A stretch of 64,000 bases of DNA, from the NCBI RefSeq assembly GCF_018131015.1, contig NZ_JAFCJJ010000029.1:1-64000 (forward strand). Reading direction: 5' to 3'. The number at the start of each line of letters is the position of its first letter. Within the stretch, counting starts at the first letter, position 1. Below are positions 49,573-58,115 of the stretch, one piece after another. Below the pieces are notes generated by a model that saw only the letters and a list, made by a program, of their open reading frames with translations, did not search any database and had not been told where the DNA came from. A program made the translations under genes and the position numbers. This stretch comes from Bradyrhizobium diazoefficiens. GTDB taxonomy: Bacteria; Pseudomonadota; Alphaproteobacteria; Rhizobiales; Xanthobacteraceae.

Positions 49573-50040
49573 ATGGCGGCGCCGCCACGCGCACGCGATC
49601 CGCAATCGGTGCTGTTTGCCTGCGCGATGAACAGCGTGCGCTCGCCGATGGCCGAGAGCCTGCTGCGGCACATGTTTCCGCAAGGCCTCTATGTGAAGTC
49701 GGCCGGCGCGCGGAAGGGCGAGCTCGATCCCTTCGCGGTGGCCGTGATGGCCGAGCTCGGCCAGGACATCTCGACCCACAAGCCGCAGACCTTCGAGGAA
49801 CTGGAGGACTGGGAGGGGCTCAATTTCGACCTCATCATCTCGCTGTCACCGGAAGCGCACCACAAGGCGCTGGAGCTGACCCGCACGCTCGCCGCCGAGG
49901 TCGAGTACTGGCCGACGCAGGATCCCACCACCATCGAGGGCAGCCGCGACCAGAAGCTCGCGGCCTATCGCGACGTCTGCGACCAGCTCCTGATGCGCAT
50001 CCGCAGGCGCTTCGCCAAGGTGGGCGCGGCGAGCGGGTGA
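49573..50040 (+). CDS. Low molecular weight protein-tyrosine phosphatase family protein
   Basis: A 155-residue protein of the LMW-PTP/arsenate reductase superfamily. The catalytic P-loop CX5R is C-AMNSV-R in FACAMNSVRSPMAESL near residue 18. The general-acid Asp is in the DPTTIEG stretch. It follows UPF0262 as in related genomes. ATG 49573 is taken; ATG-like starts occur 15 bases earlier. Whether it acts on protein tyrosine or arsenate is not decided. Confidence 0.85.
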   Translation: MAAPPRARDPQSVLFACAMNSVRSPMAESLLRHMFPQGLYVKSAGARKGELDPFAVAVMAELGQDISTHKPQTFEELEDWEGLNFDLIISLSPEAHHKALELTRTLAAEVEYWPTQDPTTIEGSRDQKLAAYRDVCDQLLMRIRRRFAKVGAASG

Positions 50041-50193
50041 ACCGTGGTCCGTTACACCGGCGTCACGGAGCGCAGGCACACGCATGTCGAAACCTTCGAA
50101 TCACCAAAGCCGGGGTTCCGGGTTGTGAAACCGGTCCCCTTCCGATAGGTTCCGCGCGCAATTCACCCCCTGCCTCATCCCCCAAATCACCTG

Positions 50194-50823
50194 ATGCTCG
50201 GCCGCCCCAAATTCGTACTTGCCTCCGGTTCGCCGCGGCGCCTGTCGCTGCTCAACCAGGCCGGCATCGAGCCGGACGCGCTCCGGCCCGCCGACGTCGA
50301 CGAGACGCCGCGGCGGGGCGAGCTGCCGCGCGCCTGCGCCAACCGCCTCGCGCGCGCCAAGGCCGATGCGGCGCTGAAATCGGTGCAGCTCGACGACGAG
50401 CTGCGCGGCGCCTTCATCCTCTCCGCCGACACGGTGGTGGCGGTCGGCCGCCGCATCCTGCCCAAGGCCAATCTGGTGGACGAGGCCGCGCAATGCCTGC
50501 GGCTGCTGTCGGGGCGCAACCACCGCGTCTACACCGCGATCTGCGTGGTGACGCCGCGCGAGGCCTTCCGCCAGCGCCTGGTCGAGACCCGCGTCCGCTT
50601 CAAGCGGCTCTCGGAGGACGACATCCAGGCCTATATCGGCTCCGGCGAGTGGCGCGGCAAAGCCGGCGGCTACGCGGTGCAGGGCATCGCCGGCTCGTTC
50701 GTGGTCAAGATGGTAGGCTCCTACACCAACGTGGTCGGCCTGCCGCTCTACGAGACCACGACGCTGCTCGGCGGCGAGGGCTTTCCGATCCGCTTCGGCT
50801 GGCTCAACGCCGCCGGCATCTAG
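50194..50823 (+). CDS. maf: Maf family nucleotide pyrophosphatase
   Basis: A 209-residue Maf protein: start FVLASGSPRRLSLLNQAGI, central ILSADTVVAVGRRIL, then GYAVQGIAGSFVVKMVGSYTN. Maf enzymes hydrolyse non-canonical dNTPs or UTP/dTTP and are linked to septum control. The gene lies in the hisD region upstream of yacG. Confidence 0.92.
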   Translation: MLGRPKFVLASGSPRRLSLLNQAGIEPDALRPADVDETPRRGELPRACANRLARAKADAALKSVQLDDELRGAFILSADTVVAVGRRILPKANLVDEAAQCLRLLSGRNHRVYTAICVVTPREAFRQRLVETRVRFKRLSEDDIQAYIGSGEWRGKAGGYAVQGIAGSFVVKMVGSYTNVVGLPLYETTTLLGGEGFPIRFGWLNAAGI

Positions 50824-50830
50824 GCCGGAA

Positions 50831-50858
50831 CAAAAACATCGAAAACAACCCCATGCAC
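50831..50858 (-). repeat. 28-bp dispersed element, copy 2
   Basis: Reverse-strand copy of the element at 169-196 (26 of 28 bases the same). It lies between maf and yacG, just after the maf stop. Confidence 0.6.
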
Positions 50859-50967
50859 CGTAGAATGGTCGCGCGGGGTCCTGCCGGGAAACCCCGCGCC
50901 GCCGCCTGAGGAACCGCTGTACCGACAGGCACTTGAAGTTCCTCACCCCACGCAAGCTGTGCCCATC

Positions 50968-51150
50968 ATGGACGACCAGGTCGAAAAGCCCACTGCCCCC
51001 CAAAAGGCCTGCCCGATCTGCGGCAAGCCGCAGTCCGAGGCGACCCGCCCGTTCTGCTCCTCGCGCTGCCGCGACGTCGACCTGAACCGCTGGCTGAAAG
51101 GCACCTACGTCATCCCCGGCCGCGACGACGAGGTCGATGACGTGGAATAG
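50968..51150 (+). CDS. yacG: DNA gyrase inhibitor YacG
   Basis: A 60-residue zinc-ribbon protein (CPICGKPQSEATRPFCSSRC, with four Cys in C-x2-C-x15-C-x3-C) followed by RDVDLNRWLKGTYVIPG. YacG binds GyrB and blocks DNA binding in E. coli. ATG 50968 is taken; a GTG at 50959 would add three residues. It follows maf, as in related genomes. Confidence 0.92.
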   Translation: MDDQVEKPTAPQKACPICGKPQSEATRPFCSSRCRDVDLNRWLKGTYVIPGRDDEVDDVE

Positions 51151-51280
51151 TCAAGTATTTCAATTGTTTGCACAGCCGAACCGCGCCCGGCGAAGCCACT
51201 TGGCGAAGCCGGGTGGACAGGCCGCTCTCCGCCCACTATAAACCGCCCGCTCGATGGGCCTTGGGTCCTTCGCTCAGCAC

Positions 51281-51356
51281 GCCCAGGTAGCTCAGTTGGT
51301 AGAGCATGCGACTGAAAATCGCAGTGTCGGTGGTTCGATTCCGCCCCTGGGCACCA
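51281..51356 (+). tRNA. tRNA-Phe (GAA)
   Basis: Cloverleaf: acceptor GCCCAGG / CCTGGGC, D arm TAGCTCAGTTGGTAGAGC, anticodon stem TGCGA / TCGCA with loop CTGAAAA (anticodon GAA, Phe), T arm with GGTTCGATTCC and encoded CCA. It follows yacG as in other alphaproteobacteria. Confidence 0.96.
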
Positions 51357-51568
51357 TTTTCGATGTTCGCCGGACTTCGCCAGGCCTCGCAAGAGCTGAA
51401 GAACGGCGACGACACCCAACCCCTGTGCGCGCTCTCCGGCTGACCACCCCATCTGCCGTTCGCATGGTTAATTTCGCAGCCGATCGCGCGCGGCGATCCT
51501 GGCATCCTGCTTGCTGAATGTGAGCCAAAACCAGGCCTCAGTGGAGAGGCCGTTTCAGGTTGAGGCAA

Positions 51569-51820
51569 ATGATGCAGGAAGTGTCCCGTTCCGGTGCTGC
51601 TGACGATCTGCGGCTCGATGGGTTGATCGCCGATCTGTGGTGGCGGGTTCGGCTGTTGAACACCGACATCCTCGAGGAAGAGGCCAAGGCCGGCGTGTTC
51701 GACGTGCAGCAGCCGACCTATCCGATGCTCGCGCTCAACCTTCGTGCGCGACGCGACAATCTCGTCTCCACCATTGGCGTGCTGGAGCAGCGCGCGAAAT
51801 CAGCGACGGAAGCGGCGTGA
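51569..51820 (+). CDS. Small hypothetical protein
   Basis: An 83-residue protein with helical, mixed-charge composition (MMQEVSRSGAADDLRLDGLI, NTDILEEEAKAGVFDVQQPT). TTGAGGC precedes ATG 51569. No known family was recognised. It is convergent with the SagB-type gene. Confidence 0.62.
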   Translation: MMQEVSRSGAADDLRLDGLIADLWWRVRLLNTDILEEEAKAGVFDVQQPTYPMLALNLRARRDNLVSTIGVLEQRAKSATEAA

Positions 51821-51913
51821 GAGCGGGCTTGGCTGAGCGCGGCGATCCATCGGAGTTGCTGTGATGCTATTTGGCATCCGTTGCATCACCGAATTTGAGC
51901 TCATCGGCTGCAG

Positions 51914-53338
51914 CTAAGCATCCTTCCTGCCGCGCCCCAGCGCGAACTGCCCGACCGGGCCCTCGACGTGGAAGTCGAGCCCGGTCATTTTTGCAAACCG
52001 CTCGATATTGCCGGTGCCGATGGCGCAGCCGCCGAGGCCCATGTCGGTGGCCGCGAGGTAGAAGGTCTGAAGCAGGACGCCGGCGTCCTTGAGGATCAGG
52101 GAATAGGCGATCGAAGCGTACTTCCACGAAATTCGCCCGAAGCGCGCGGCGATGGTGATCAGGACCTGCGGCGGGCCGGATGCGCCCATGGCGTACGCGG
52201 CGGACGTGAACATCGCATGGAGTTGCTGCGGCGGGACGTCGATCGCGGTCAGGGCGTGGCCGCCCGCGTCGTAGTGATAAAGCCCGCGCGCCAGCCCCTC
52301 GCAGTTAGAGACTGCGAGGTAGAGCTCGAGCTCATAGGCGCTGCCGGCCGCGGGATACGGCCGCGAGCTGTAGGTCACCTCGGGGACACCGTCGACATCC
52401 CTGCCGCCCTTCCATTCCGACAGTACGCGCGCGGTGGTGCCGAGAAACTGCGCGAGTTCGGCGAGCGTGACCGGATTCCGGTCGTCGAATTCCCGCGTCG
52501 AATGGCGCTCGCGCAACAGCCTTGCGAAGGGCGATGCCGGCTCCGGCGCAGCGAGCTTGCCGAGGGCGATCGTCTTGCCGGGCCAGGGTGGACGTACCGC
52601 AGGCAGCGGCGGCATGACGCCCGCATAGGCGTAGGTGCCGCCGACCGGATCTGTATGCCGGCCTTCCGTACTGCGCGTGTGAAACAGGAGATCGTGGAAG
52701 TCCCAGAGCACGAGGTTGGGATCGCCTTCGCTCGCGCGGAGGCCGTCGCCGTCCTTCGCGCCGAGCTTGAGCAGCATGGCGCTGTCGAGCAGCAATCCGA
52801 GCAAGTCGAAATTGAGCGAGCCGACTTGCTTTCGGAGCTTGCCGATGCTGTGGGGCCGTGACAGGAGAGCCAGCGCGGCGGCGATGGCGGGATCGCAAAT
52901 CCGGAACAGCGCGCCGGCGCGCGGCGATTGCAGCACCATCTCGTTGCCGCGCCGGTGCAGATAGGCAAAGCGCGACAGCACGATGGTATCGCTGCTCGAC
53001 AGCTTTGCGGCTTGTGGCCAGTAGTCCGCGACCTGCGGCTCGATGACGACCAGGTCCTGCGCACCGCCTGGCGGGCCGAGGTGATAGTCGAGCAGCCCGT
53101 GCTGCGCCAGTCTCCGCACCAGGGCATGAAGCTGTTTCGCAAGCGCGCTCTTGCCGGCCAAGGCGGCGAGCGGCAGGCCGATGGCGAGATGGGCGGCGCG
53201 CGCGGTCGCTGCCGCGCTGAATTGTCCGAGACCGACCGAAAGATCGGCCGAGACGGCGGCAACGCTTCCGTCGGCCTGCATATGCAGGGAGAAGCGGCCG
53301 TTGAGCCGGGCGGCGATGATGGGTGTCTCGGTTCGCAT
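51914..53338 (-). CDS. SagB/ThcOx-type dehydrogenase of the LAP cluster
   Basis: A 474-residue flavin nitroreductase-fold protein with the SagB build: an N-terminal helical extension (about 1-200) then the FMN domain beginning LLRERHSTREFDDRNPVTLA, with YSSRPYPAAGSAYELELYL and a C-terminal DMGLGGCAIGTGNIERF. SagB enzymes oxidise azolines to azoles on a peptide. It follows the YcaO gene by 31 bases on the same strand, and the Cys-rich precursor lies further upstream, so it should aromatise thiazolines in that peptide. Confidence 0.87.
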   Translation of the reverse strand: MRTETPIIAARLNGRFSLHMQADGSVAAVSADLSVGLGQFSAAATARAAHLAIGLPLAALAGKSALAKQLHALVRRLAQHGLLDYHLGPPGGAQDLVVIEPQVADYWPQAAKLSSSDTIVLSRFAYLHRRGNEMVLQSPRAGALFRICDPAIAAALALLSRPHSIGKLRKQVGSLNFDLLGLLLDSAMLLKLGAKDGDGLRASEGDPNLVLWDFHDLLFHTRSTEGRHTDPVGGTYAYAGVMPPLPAVRPPWPGKTIALGKLAAPEPASPFARLLRERHSTREFDDRNPVTLAELAQFLGTTARVLSEWKGGRDVDGVPEVTYSSRPYPAAGSAYELELYLAVSNCEGLARGLYHYDAGGHALTAIDVPPQQLHAMFTSAAYAMGASGPPQVLITIAARFGRISWKYASIAYSLILKDAGVLLQTFYLAATDMGLGGCAIGTGNIERFAKMTGLDFHVEGPVGQFALGRGRKDA

Positions 53339-53369
53339 TTTCCGGGGCGCGCGCAAGCGAGGCCAGCCT

Positions 53370-55616
53370 TCAGGTGTGCGGCAGGAACGGCGTCAGCTCG
53401 CTCTCCAGCCGCGGGCGATCCAGCAGGCCGAGCCTGACCGGGACATCGTAAAGCCGGCCGGGCCCGAAGCGGCGATAGAAATGCCGCAAGCCAGGCACGA
53501 GCACCCTGACGACGGGGACCTCGACGTCGGGCCGCGTCTGGTCGAGCACGAGGAAATCATATCCGGCGCGCGTTGCGATCTCGACGCATGCGTTGACCTG
53601 GTCGCGCGTGTTGTCGTGAACCGTCAGGCCCGGCGCCGGCGGAATGACCGGATTGCGGCTCGGGATCAGGAACGGATAGTCCTCCAGCCGCAGCGGCGTG
53701 ACGCCGTCGAGCGACGGCTTCTCGCCGCTGCCGCCGTCCATCATGCCGATCGACATGAACTGGGTCAGCTCGGTGAGCGAGCGCAGAAGCGCGATGCGGC
53801 GATCGAAATGCGCGCCGGAGCCGAACTCGATGTTCTCGTGCCCGTTCTGCATCCAGTGCGTGATCGCGACGTAGGAGGGGATGCCGAGGTCGCTCGTGAT
53901 GTCGAGCACCCAGAGCCTGCGCCCCACATCGGCGAACTGGCTCTGGAGATCCCGCACATAGGAATCCTCGAATTGCGAGAGGTCGAGCTCGGCGCGCTGC
54001 ACGCGATTGTACCACCAGATCGCATAGGCATCGCGCTCGACCAGCTCGAGGAAGCCCTGCACGATGGCCTCCTCACGGGTGTTGCCGGCCGCGCATCCGT
54101 TGGAATCGGTGTGGAAGCCGCCATAGAAGAAATACAGAAGTCCCGTCGGCAGATATCTGAAGCGCTTGTCGCGCAACGACCAGACCGGCGACCATTCGGT
54201 CCTGGTCGCGGCATCGAACGGTTCGGGCACAGGATGTGAATCGTCAGCCAGCGGGAGGTGCCGGTTTTGAAACTGCGCCTCGCTGAAGAGCTGGACGTCG
54301 TTGGGAAGCAGCGCATCGCCGGGCGCGAAATCGGCAAAGCGGCGCATCGCCCTGATCTCGTCGCCCTGGAAGATGCCGGAATAGCGCTCGATCGCCTCCA
54401 TCAGCGCGCTGGCCTCGCCCTGCTCGGCGGTGGAGCCCTTGCCAAAGCTGCCGCCGCTGAGGCCGGACCTGAGCTGGTCGACGTTCCAGGCCGGCGCGGA
54501 GAAATTGTGGTAGGCGAAGAAATTGGTGTTCATCGGCAGATCGGCCTCGATCCGCTCGAGCCGCGACACCACCCCGGTGAGCGGGCTGACGTGCTTGCGG
54601 AATCGCGCCACAGTGGCCCGCGAGGTCACGGTGCGGTAGCCGCCGCTGGTCATGACGAGCTTTTTGCCCTCGGCAATGTCGATCGGCCTTGCTGCCCGTC
54701 GCGGGTTTTGCAGCTTCTTGCTGCCGCAGGTCCGGCATTGCGGACGCTTCGCGACGAAGTGTTTTGCGATCACGGCCCCGGTCAGGTCGAAGCTTGCGAT
54801 GTGATCGCTGAGATCGGTGCGGAAACCGGAGGCGATCGCCTTGGCGATCTCGACGGCCGCGAAATGGATCCCGGTCTGTCCGACCGTGTCGCTGACCAGA
54901 GGCGATACGGCGACCGGCTGCGCCGCGCCGCGGTCGAGAAATCCCTTGATCTCGCGATTGCGGATCATGCGGTCGAACATGCATGCCCAGCAGGCGCTCT
55001 CGCCCGGCCTGAACACGGGCCCCACCAGCGGAAACACGCCGGACGGCTGCACCAGCAGCCAGGGCGTCCCGGCGGCCACGCGTTCCTCGTTCAGTTCGGC
55101 GAGCTGGTGCTCCAGATAATCGTTCACCAGCGTGACGACGAGCCTGGGCTTTTGCTTCGTGACTAGAACCCCGAGCCTGCCCAGCGCCGCGCTCAGCTCG
55201 GCTGCGCCCTTGACGTCGATCGAGTCCACCCGCACCGGCCAGTTGCGCAGGTTCTCCTCGGCGATGTCGGGAGGCAGGCCGAGGCTTGCCCAGTATCCGT
55301 CGACTGCGCCTGCATAGGCGCGCGGTGCCGCGCTGATGACGTAGCCGCGCTCCACGAGCCGCCTGATCGCCTCCTCGGTCTCGGCGGCGGGAAAATGTTT
55401 CGAAAGCCGGCGCACGATGTCCGGCGCGGCCTTGCCGCTTTTCCCGATCGCGCTCGCCAAGGCGCAATAGAGTTCGCCGTGCAGGAAGAATTTTCGGTTC
55501 TCGGAATAGAGACAGACCGCGTCGGGCGGAAGCAGATAGGCGGTGAAGTTCGGCGCGAATCGCAAAATGCTCTTGCGGCTCTGCCTCGCAGTGCGGCGCT
55601 TTCGATTGGCTGTCAT
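53370..55616 (-). CDS. Fused leader-binding and YcaO cyclodehydratase (TOMM)
   Basis: A 748-residue fusion. Residues about 15-95 form a RiPP recognition element-like winged helix (DIVRRLSKHFPAAETEEAIR). About 100-310 is ThiF/E1-like, with zinc cysteine pairs CWAC and CRTC. About 330-748 is the YcaO domain with ATP-binding motifs GEASALMEAIERYSG and GNTREEAIVQGFLELVERDA. It ends PFLPHT, a proline-rich tail typical of azoline-forming YcaO proteins. It would turn Cys, Ser or Thr of the precursor into azolines with ATP. Start ATG 55616; the precursor gene lies 243 bases upstream. Confidence 0.9.
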   Translation of the reverse strand: MTANRKRRTARQSRKSILRFAPNFTAYLLPPDAVCLYSENRKFFLHGELYCALASAIGKSGKAAPDIVRRLSKHFPAAETEEAIRRLVERGYVISAAPRAYAGAVDGYWASLGLPPDIAEENLRNWPVRVDSIDVKGAAELSAALGRLGVLVTKQKPRLVVTLVNDYLEHQLAELNEERVAAGTPWLLVQPSGVFPLVGPVFRPGESACWACMFDRMIRNREIKGFLDRGAAQPVAVSPLVSDTVGQTGIHFAAVEIAKAIASGFRTDLSDHIASFDLTGAVIAKHFVAKRPQCRTCGSKKLQNPRRAARPIDIAEGKKLVMTSGGYRTVTSRATVARFRKHVSPLTGVVSRLERIEADLPMNTNFFAYHNFSAPAWNVDQLRSGLSGGSFGKGSTAEQGEASALMEAIERYSGIFQGDEIRAMRRFADFAPGDALLPNDVQLFSEAQFQNRHLPLADDSHPVPEPFDAATRTEWSPVWSLRDKRFRYLPTGLLYFFYGGFHTDSNGCAAGNTREEAIVQGFLELVERDAYAIWWYNRVQRAELDLSQFEDSYVRDLQSQFADVGRRLWVLDITSDLGIPSYVAITHWMQNGHENIEFGSGAHFDRRIALLRSLTELTQFMSIGMMDGGSGEKPSLDGVTPLRLEDYPFLIPSRNPVIPPAPGLTVHDNTRDQVNACVEIATRAGYDFLVLDQTRPDVEVPVVRVLVPGLRHFYRRFGPGRLYDVPVRLGLLDRPRLESELTPFLPHT

Positions 55617-55672
55617 CGGGTCAGCACGCTGATCCTGTTCGCGTCATATCCATTGCCGGTGCAGGCGAGGTT

Positions 55673-55690
55673 GCCCCGCGTGCACGGGGC
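55673..55690. repeat. Short hairpin in the precursor-YcaO gap
   Basis: Perfect 6-bp stem GCCCCG / CGGGGC around CGTGCA. It lies between the precursor and YcaO genes and could affect message stability. Confidence 0.4.
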
Positions 55691-55783
55691 CACCGGCATT
55701 CCTGCAATGAAGTTGGAACATACTCGCTCGCCATCGGCAAGCCGAGGCGCCGGGCGAAGCGAACGCGGTCATGAAGACAGCAG

Positions 55784-55814
55784 ATTGGCCGGGTCGCTTG
55801 CGCGCCCGGCCAAT
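55784..55814 (-). terminator. Attenuator-like hairpin after the precursor gene
   Basis: Perfect 10-bp stem ATTGGCCGGG / CCCGGCCAAT around an 11-base loop, 45 bases after the precursor stop and before the YcaO gene, read on the minus strand. There is no clear T-run, so it might be a partial terminator or an RNA processing/stability site that keeps precursor message high relative to enzyme message. Confidence 0.5.
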
Positions 55815-55858
55815 GATATTTCGCGACCTGTCGATATCCGTTCAGGGAGCGCCAGCTC

Positions 55859-56314
55859 CTAGCAATAGCGGCAGTAGCCCCACGATGCGCAGCAACTCGT
55901 GCATGTGACGGGCACGCCGATAATGCCAACGCCGCAGCCGACGCCGCAACGGCAGGCTCTGACCGCGCAGCCTCTGCAGCCCGCGCAACCCCTGCAGCCA
56001 CCGCAGCCTCTGGCCGCGCAGCCGCCGCAACCCCTGCCGCAGCCACCGCATCCCCGCGCCAGCAGCACGCCGCTCAGGGTCTTCTCCTGGACGGCGAGAT
56101 GGAAGGTGGCGAGGCTGACGTCGGCGAGCTCTTCCTCGCTGAGTGCCGAGAACTGGCCGGGCGTGAAGTTCGGCCTTTGTTGAGGCTCGCCAGCCGGCAC
56201 GGCGGACGCCGCCGCGCTTCCCGCCAGCGAGAAAGTCAAGCCGGCGATTCCGAGCGCCGGTCCTGCGGCTTTGGTGATCCGCTTCTTTTTCGAAGCTTGC
56301 TTCGTCCGCTGCAT
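55859..56314 (-). CDS. Cys/Gly-rich LAP (TOMM) precursor peptide
   Basis: A 151-residue peptide. Residues 1-38 look like a Sec signal (KKKRITK, then a hydrophobic stretch GPALGIAGLTFSLAGSAA, ending ASA). Residues 39-86 are an acidic helical leader (PGQFSALSEEELADVSLATF). The core from about residue 87 carries 17 cysteines within 65 residues in CGGCGRGCGGC, CRGCAGCRGC and CTSCCASWGYCRYC, with many glycines and only four Ser/Thr. ATG 56314 has GGAGG 8 bases upstream; the ATG at 56329 lacks one. It is first of the set precursor - YcaO - SagB. The product is probably a poly-thiazol(in)e peptide. Confidence 0.85.
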   Translation of the reverse strand: MQRTKQASKKKRITKAAGPALGIAGLTFSLAGSAAASAVPAGEPQQRPNFTPGQFSALSEEELADVSLATFHLAVQEKTLSGVLLARGCGGCGRGCGGCAARGCGGCRGCAGCRGCAVRACRCGVGCGVGIIGVPVTCTSCCASWGYCRYC

Positions 56315-56508
56315 GCCCGCATCCTCCATGGTCGGAAGAACGATCTCGTGGGATCATCCTACGCCGAGCAGGCAAGTCGGGCAAGATTCACGTGCGCACG
56401 AATTGTCGTGTGGCTCATTCATATTCATGAACGGCATCGCGGCAGTTTGGTGTCGATGACACCGAAGTCAGGTTGTGATGCAGTGCGCAATCGAACGGGG
56501 AAGCGAGC

Positions 56509-57366
56509 TTGGTCGATCAATCCGGACGTTTCGTTTGGTATGAGCTTCTGACGACGCACATGGCATCGGCGGCGGCTTTTTACGCCGAGGTCGTCGGCTG
56601 GGCGGTAACAGATGCCTCGCGCCCGGAGCTGGCCTACAAATTGTTGATGGCAGGCGACGCTCCGGTCGCCGGTGTCATGAGTCTCCCCGAAGAGGGGTTG
56701 CGACTGGGCGCAACGCCGCGATGGGTCGGCTATGTCTCCGTCGATGACATGGATGTCAGGGTCGCGCAAATCCGCCGGCTTGGGGGCGCCATCCTCGTGC
56801 CGCCGACCGACAGCAACATCGGCCGCATTGCGGTGGTCGCCGATCCCCAAGGCGCGACGTTCGCGCTGGTCGCCGGGCTGACATACGGCCAATCGCAAGC
56901 GGCCGGACCGGACGAGCCCGGGCGCGTGGGCTGGCACGAATTGCTGGCCGAAGACCGGAGCCGGATCTTTCCGTTCTACGGCGAACTGCTCGGCTGGCAA
57001 CGGGTCTCCGCCGCGAGCGATGAAGACAGCGTCTATGAATTGTTTTCGGTGGCCGGGCAGACCCTCGGCGGCATGCTCACCAAGCTTCCGAGCGTGCCGC
57101 ATGCGGGCTGGCTGTTTTACTTCAACGTCGACGACGTCGGCGCTGCGGCCAGGCGGGTCGACGCCGCCGGGGGGCGGGTTCTGCAGGGGCCGATCGAGTT
57201 GCCGGACGATTGCTGGATCGTGCGATGTGTCGATCCACAAGGCGCGCTGTTTGCGCTGGAGGGCGGGTGGGATGGAAAGTCCGTCGTCCCCGAGATCAGC
57301 TGGTCCGCCAAGTGGGGCGGCATTTCATCGCATGGCCGGATGGTGCTCGACAAGACGAAGCGATAG
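56509..57366 (+). CDS. Two-domain VOC family protein
   Basis: A 285-residue protein with two VOC (glyoxalase/bleomycin-resistance fold) repeats: residues about 5-120 (FVWYELLTTHMASAAAFYAE, ADPQGATFALV) and 140-255 (GWHELLAEDRSRIFPFYGEL, DPQGALFALEGGW). The frame starts at TTG 56509 with GGGGAAG about 7 bases upstream. It is divergent from the LAP precursor. Such proteins bind or convert small molecules; a link to the peptide is only positional. Confidence 0.82.
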   Translation: MVDQSGRFVWYELLTTHMASAAAFYAEVVGWAVTDASRPELAYKLLMAGDAPVAGVMSLPEEGLRLGATPRWVGYVSVDDMDVRVAQIRRLGGAILVPPTDSNIGRIAVVADPQGATFALVAGLTYGQSQAAGPDEPGRVGWHELLAEDRSRIFPFYGELLGWQRVSAASDEDSVYELFSVAGQTLGGMLTKLPSVPHAGWLFYFNVDDVGAAARRVDAAGGRVLQGPIELPDDCWIVRCVDPQGALFALEGGWDGKSVVPEISWSAKWGGISSHGRMVLDKTKR

Positions 57367-57403
57367 AGCGCGGCGTCAACGCTGAAAGTCGAGGCCACGC
57401 TCT

Positions 57404-57988
57404 TCAAAGGTAGAAAAAACCCTGCTGGCTGGCGGCCCTATCCAGAGGGAAATCCTGCTCGATACTCAGGAAGCCAGGGGCGTTTCCGGGAATGAACAGC
57501 TGATGGATGCGGCGATCGGCGACGTGGTTCTGTTGCGCCATTCTGACCGCCGGCCCGTCATCCGCTGCCTTCGTGACGACCGAGTTGGCGAGGCCCCGCC
57601 ATGCTAGCAGTTGCGCATTCGTGCGGGCGCGGATCAGGACGGTCACCTCGCTCCATTCCGGCGGCACCAGGCACAAGTACCGCAGGGCAAGTCCGATCGA
57701 GCACTCATGCACCTGTGCAAAGTTGGCGAGCTTCTCGAAAGCCGCTCGCTCTAGCCACCAGGCGCCGAGGGCAACGCGGCGTACGCCATGGCTCATGTTG
57801 CCGAAGCGGTACAATTTAGTGCCGGGAAGGATCTCGAAACGGGTCGGCGCGATCATGCCTCCGGTTTGTGCGTAGGCCAGAACATTGCCCCGCAAATCGA
57901 CGATTGCGTTTGACGCGCGGAGGTCGTTTCCAGCCGCCATCTGACGACTGCCGGGATTGTTGAAGGCGCCCTGATTGCGAAAAGCCAC
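57404..57988 (-). CDS. Hypothetical protein
   Basis: A 194-residue protein from GTG 57988 (AGGGGGC 7 bases upstream). It has TRFEILPGTKLYRFGNMSHG and GAWWLERAAFEKLANFAQVH. No signal or TM segment is seen. I do not recognise the family; the TKLYRFGN stretch reminds me of some toxin folds but this is weak. Confidence 0.6.
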   Translation of the reverse strand: MAFRNQGAFNNPGSRQMAAGNDLRASNAIVDLRGNVLAYAQTGGMIAPTRFEILPGTKLYRFGNMSHGVRRVALGAWWLERAAFEKLANFAQVHECSIGLALRYLCLVPPEWSEVTVLIRARTNAQLLAWRGLANSVVTKAADDGPAVRMAQQNHVADRRIHQLFIPGNAPGFLSIEQDFPLDRAASQQGFFYL

Positions 57989-58115
57989 GATTGCGCCCCC
58001 TGATGATCGAATCTTTCTTCGAAGAAGGTGATCTGGCGTGCGGCACGCGAGTTCCGAAAAAGAAGCGATCCAGGCCGGAAAGTCAACCGCGCCGATACGC
58101 GCTGCCTGGCGGCGC

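Noticed and set aside
55921..56060. Regular CGGC/GCGG repetition as a CRISPR or tandem DNA repeat
   Set aside because: The periodicity follows the codons of the precursor's CGGC core and has no spacer structure.
55899..56183. Proline/glutamine-repeat frame opposite the LAP precursor
   Set aside because: Its PQPLQPPQPL pattern is simply the reverse complement of the precursor's Cys/Gly codons. The minus-strand precursor has a ribosome site and sits with its biosynthetic genes.
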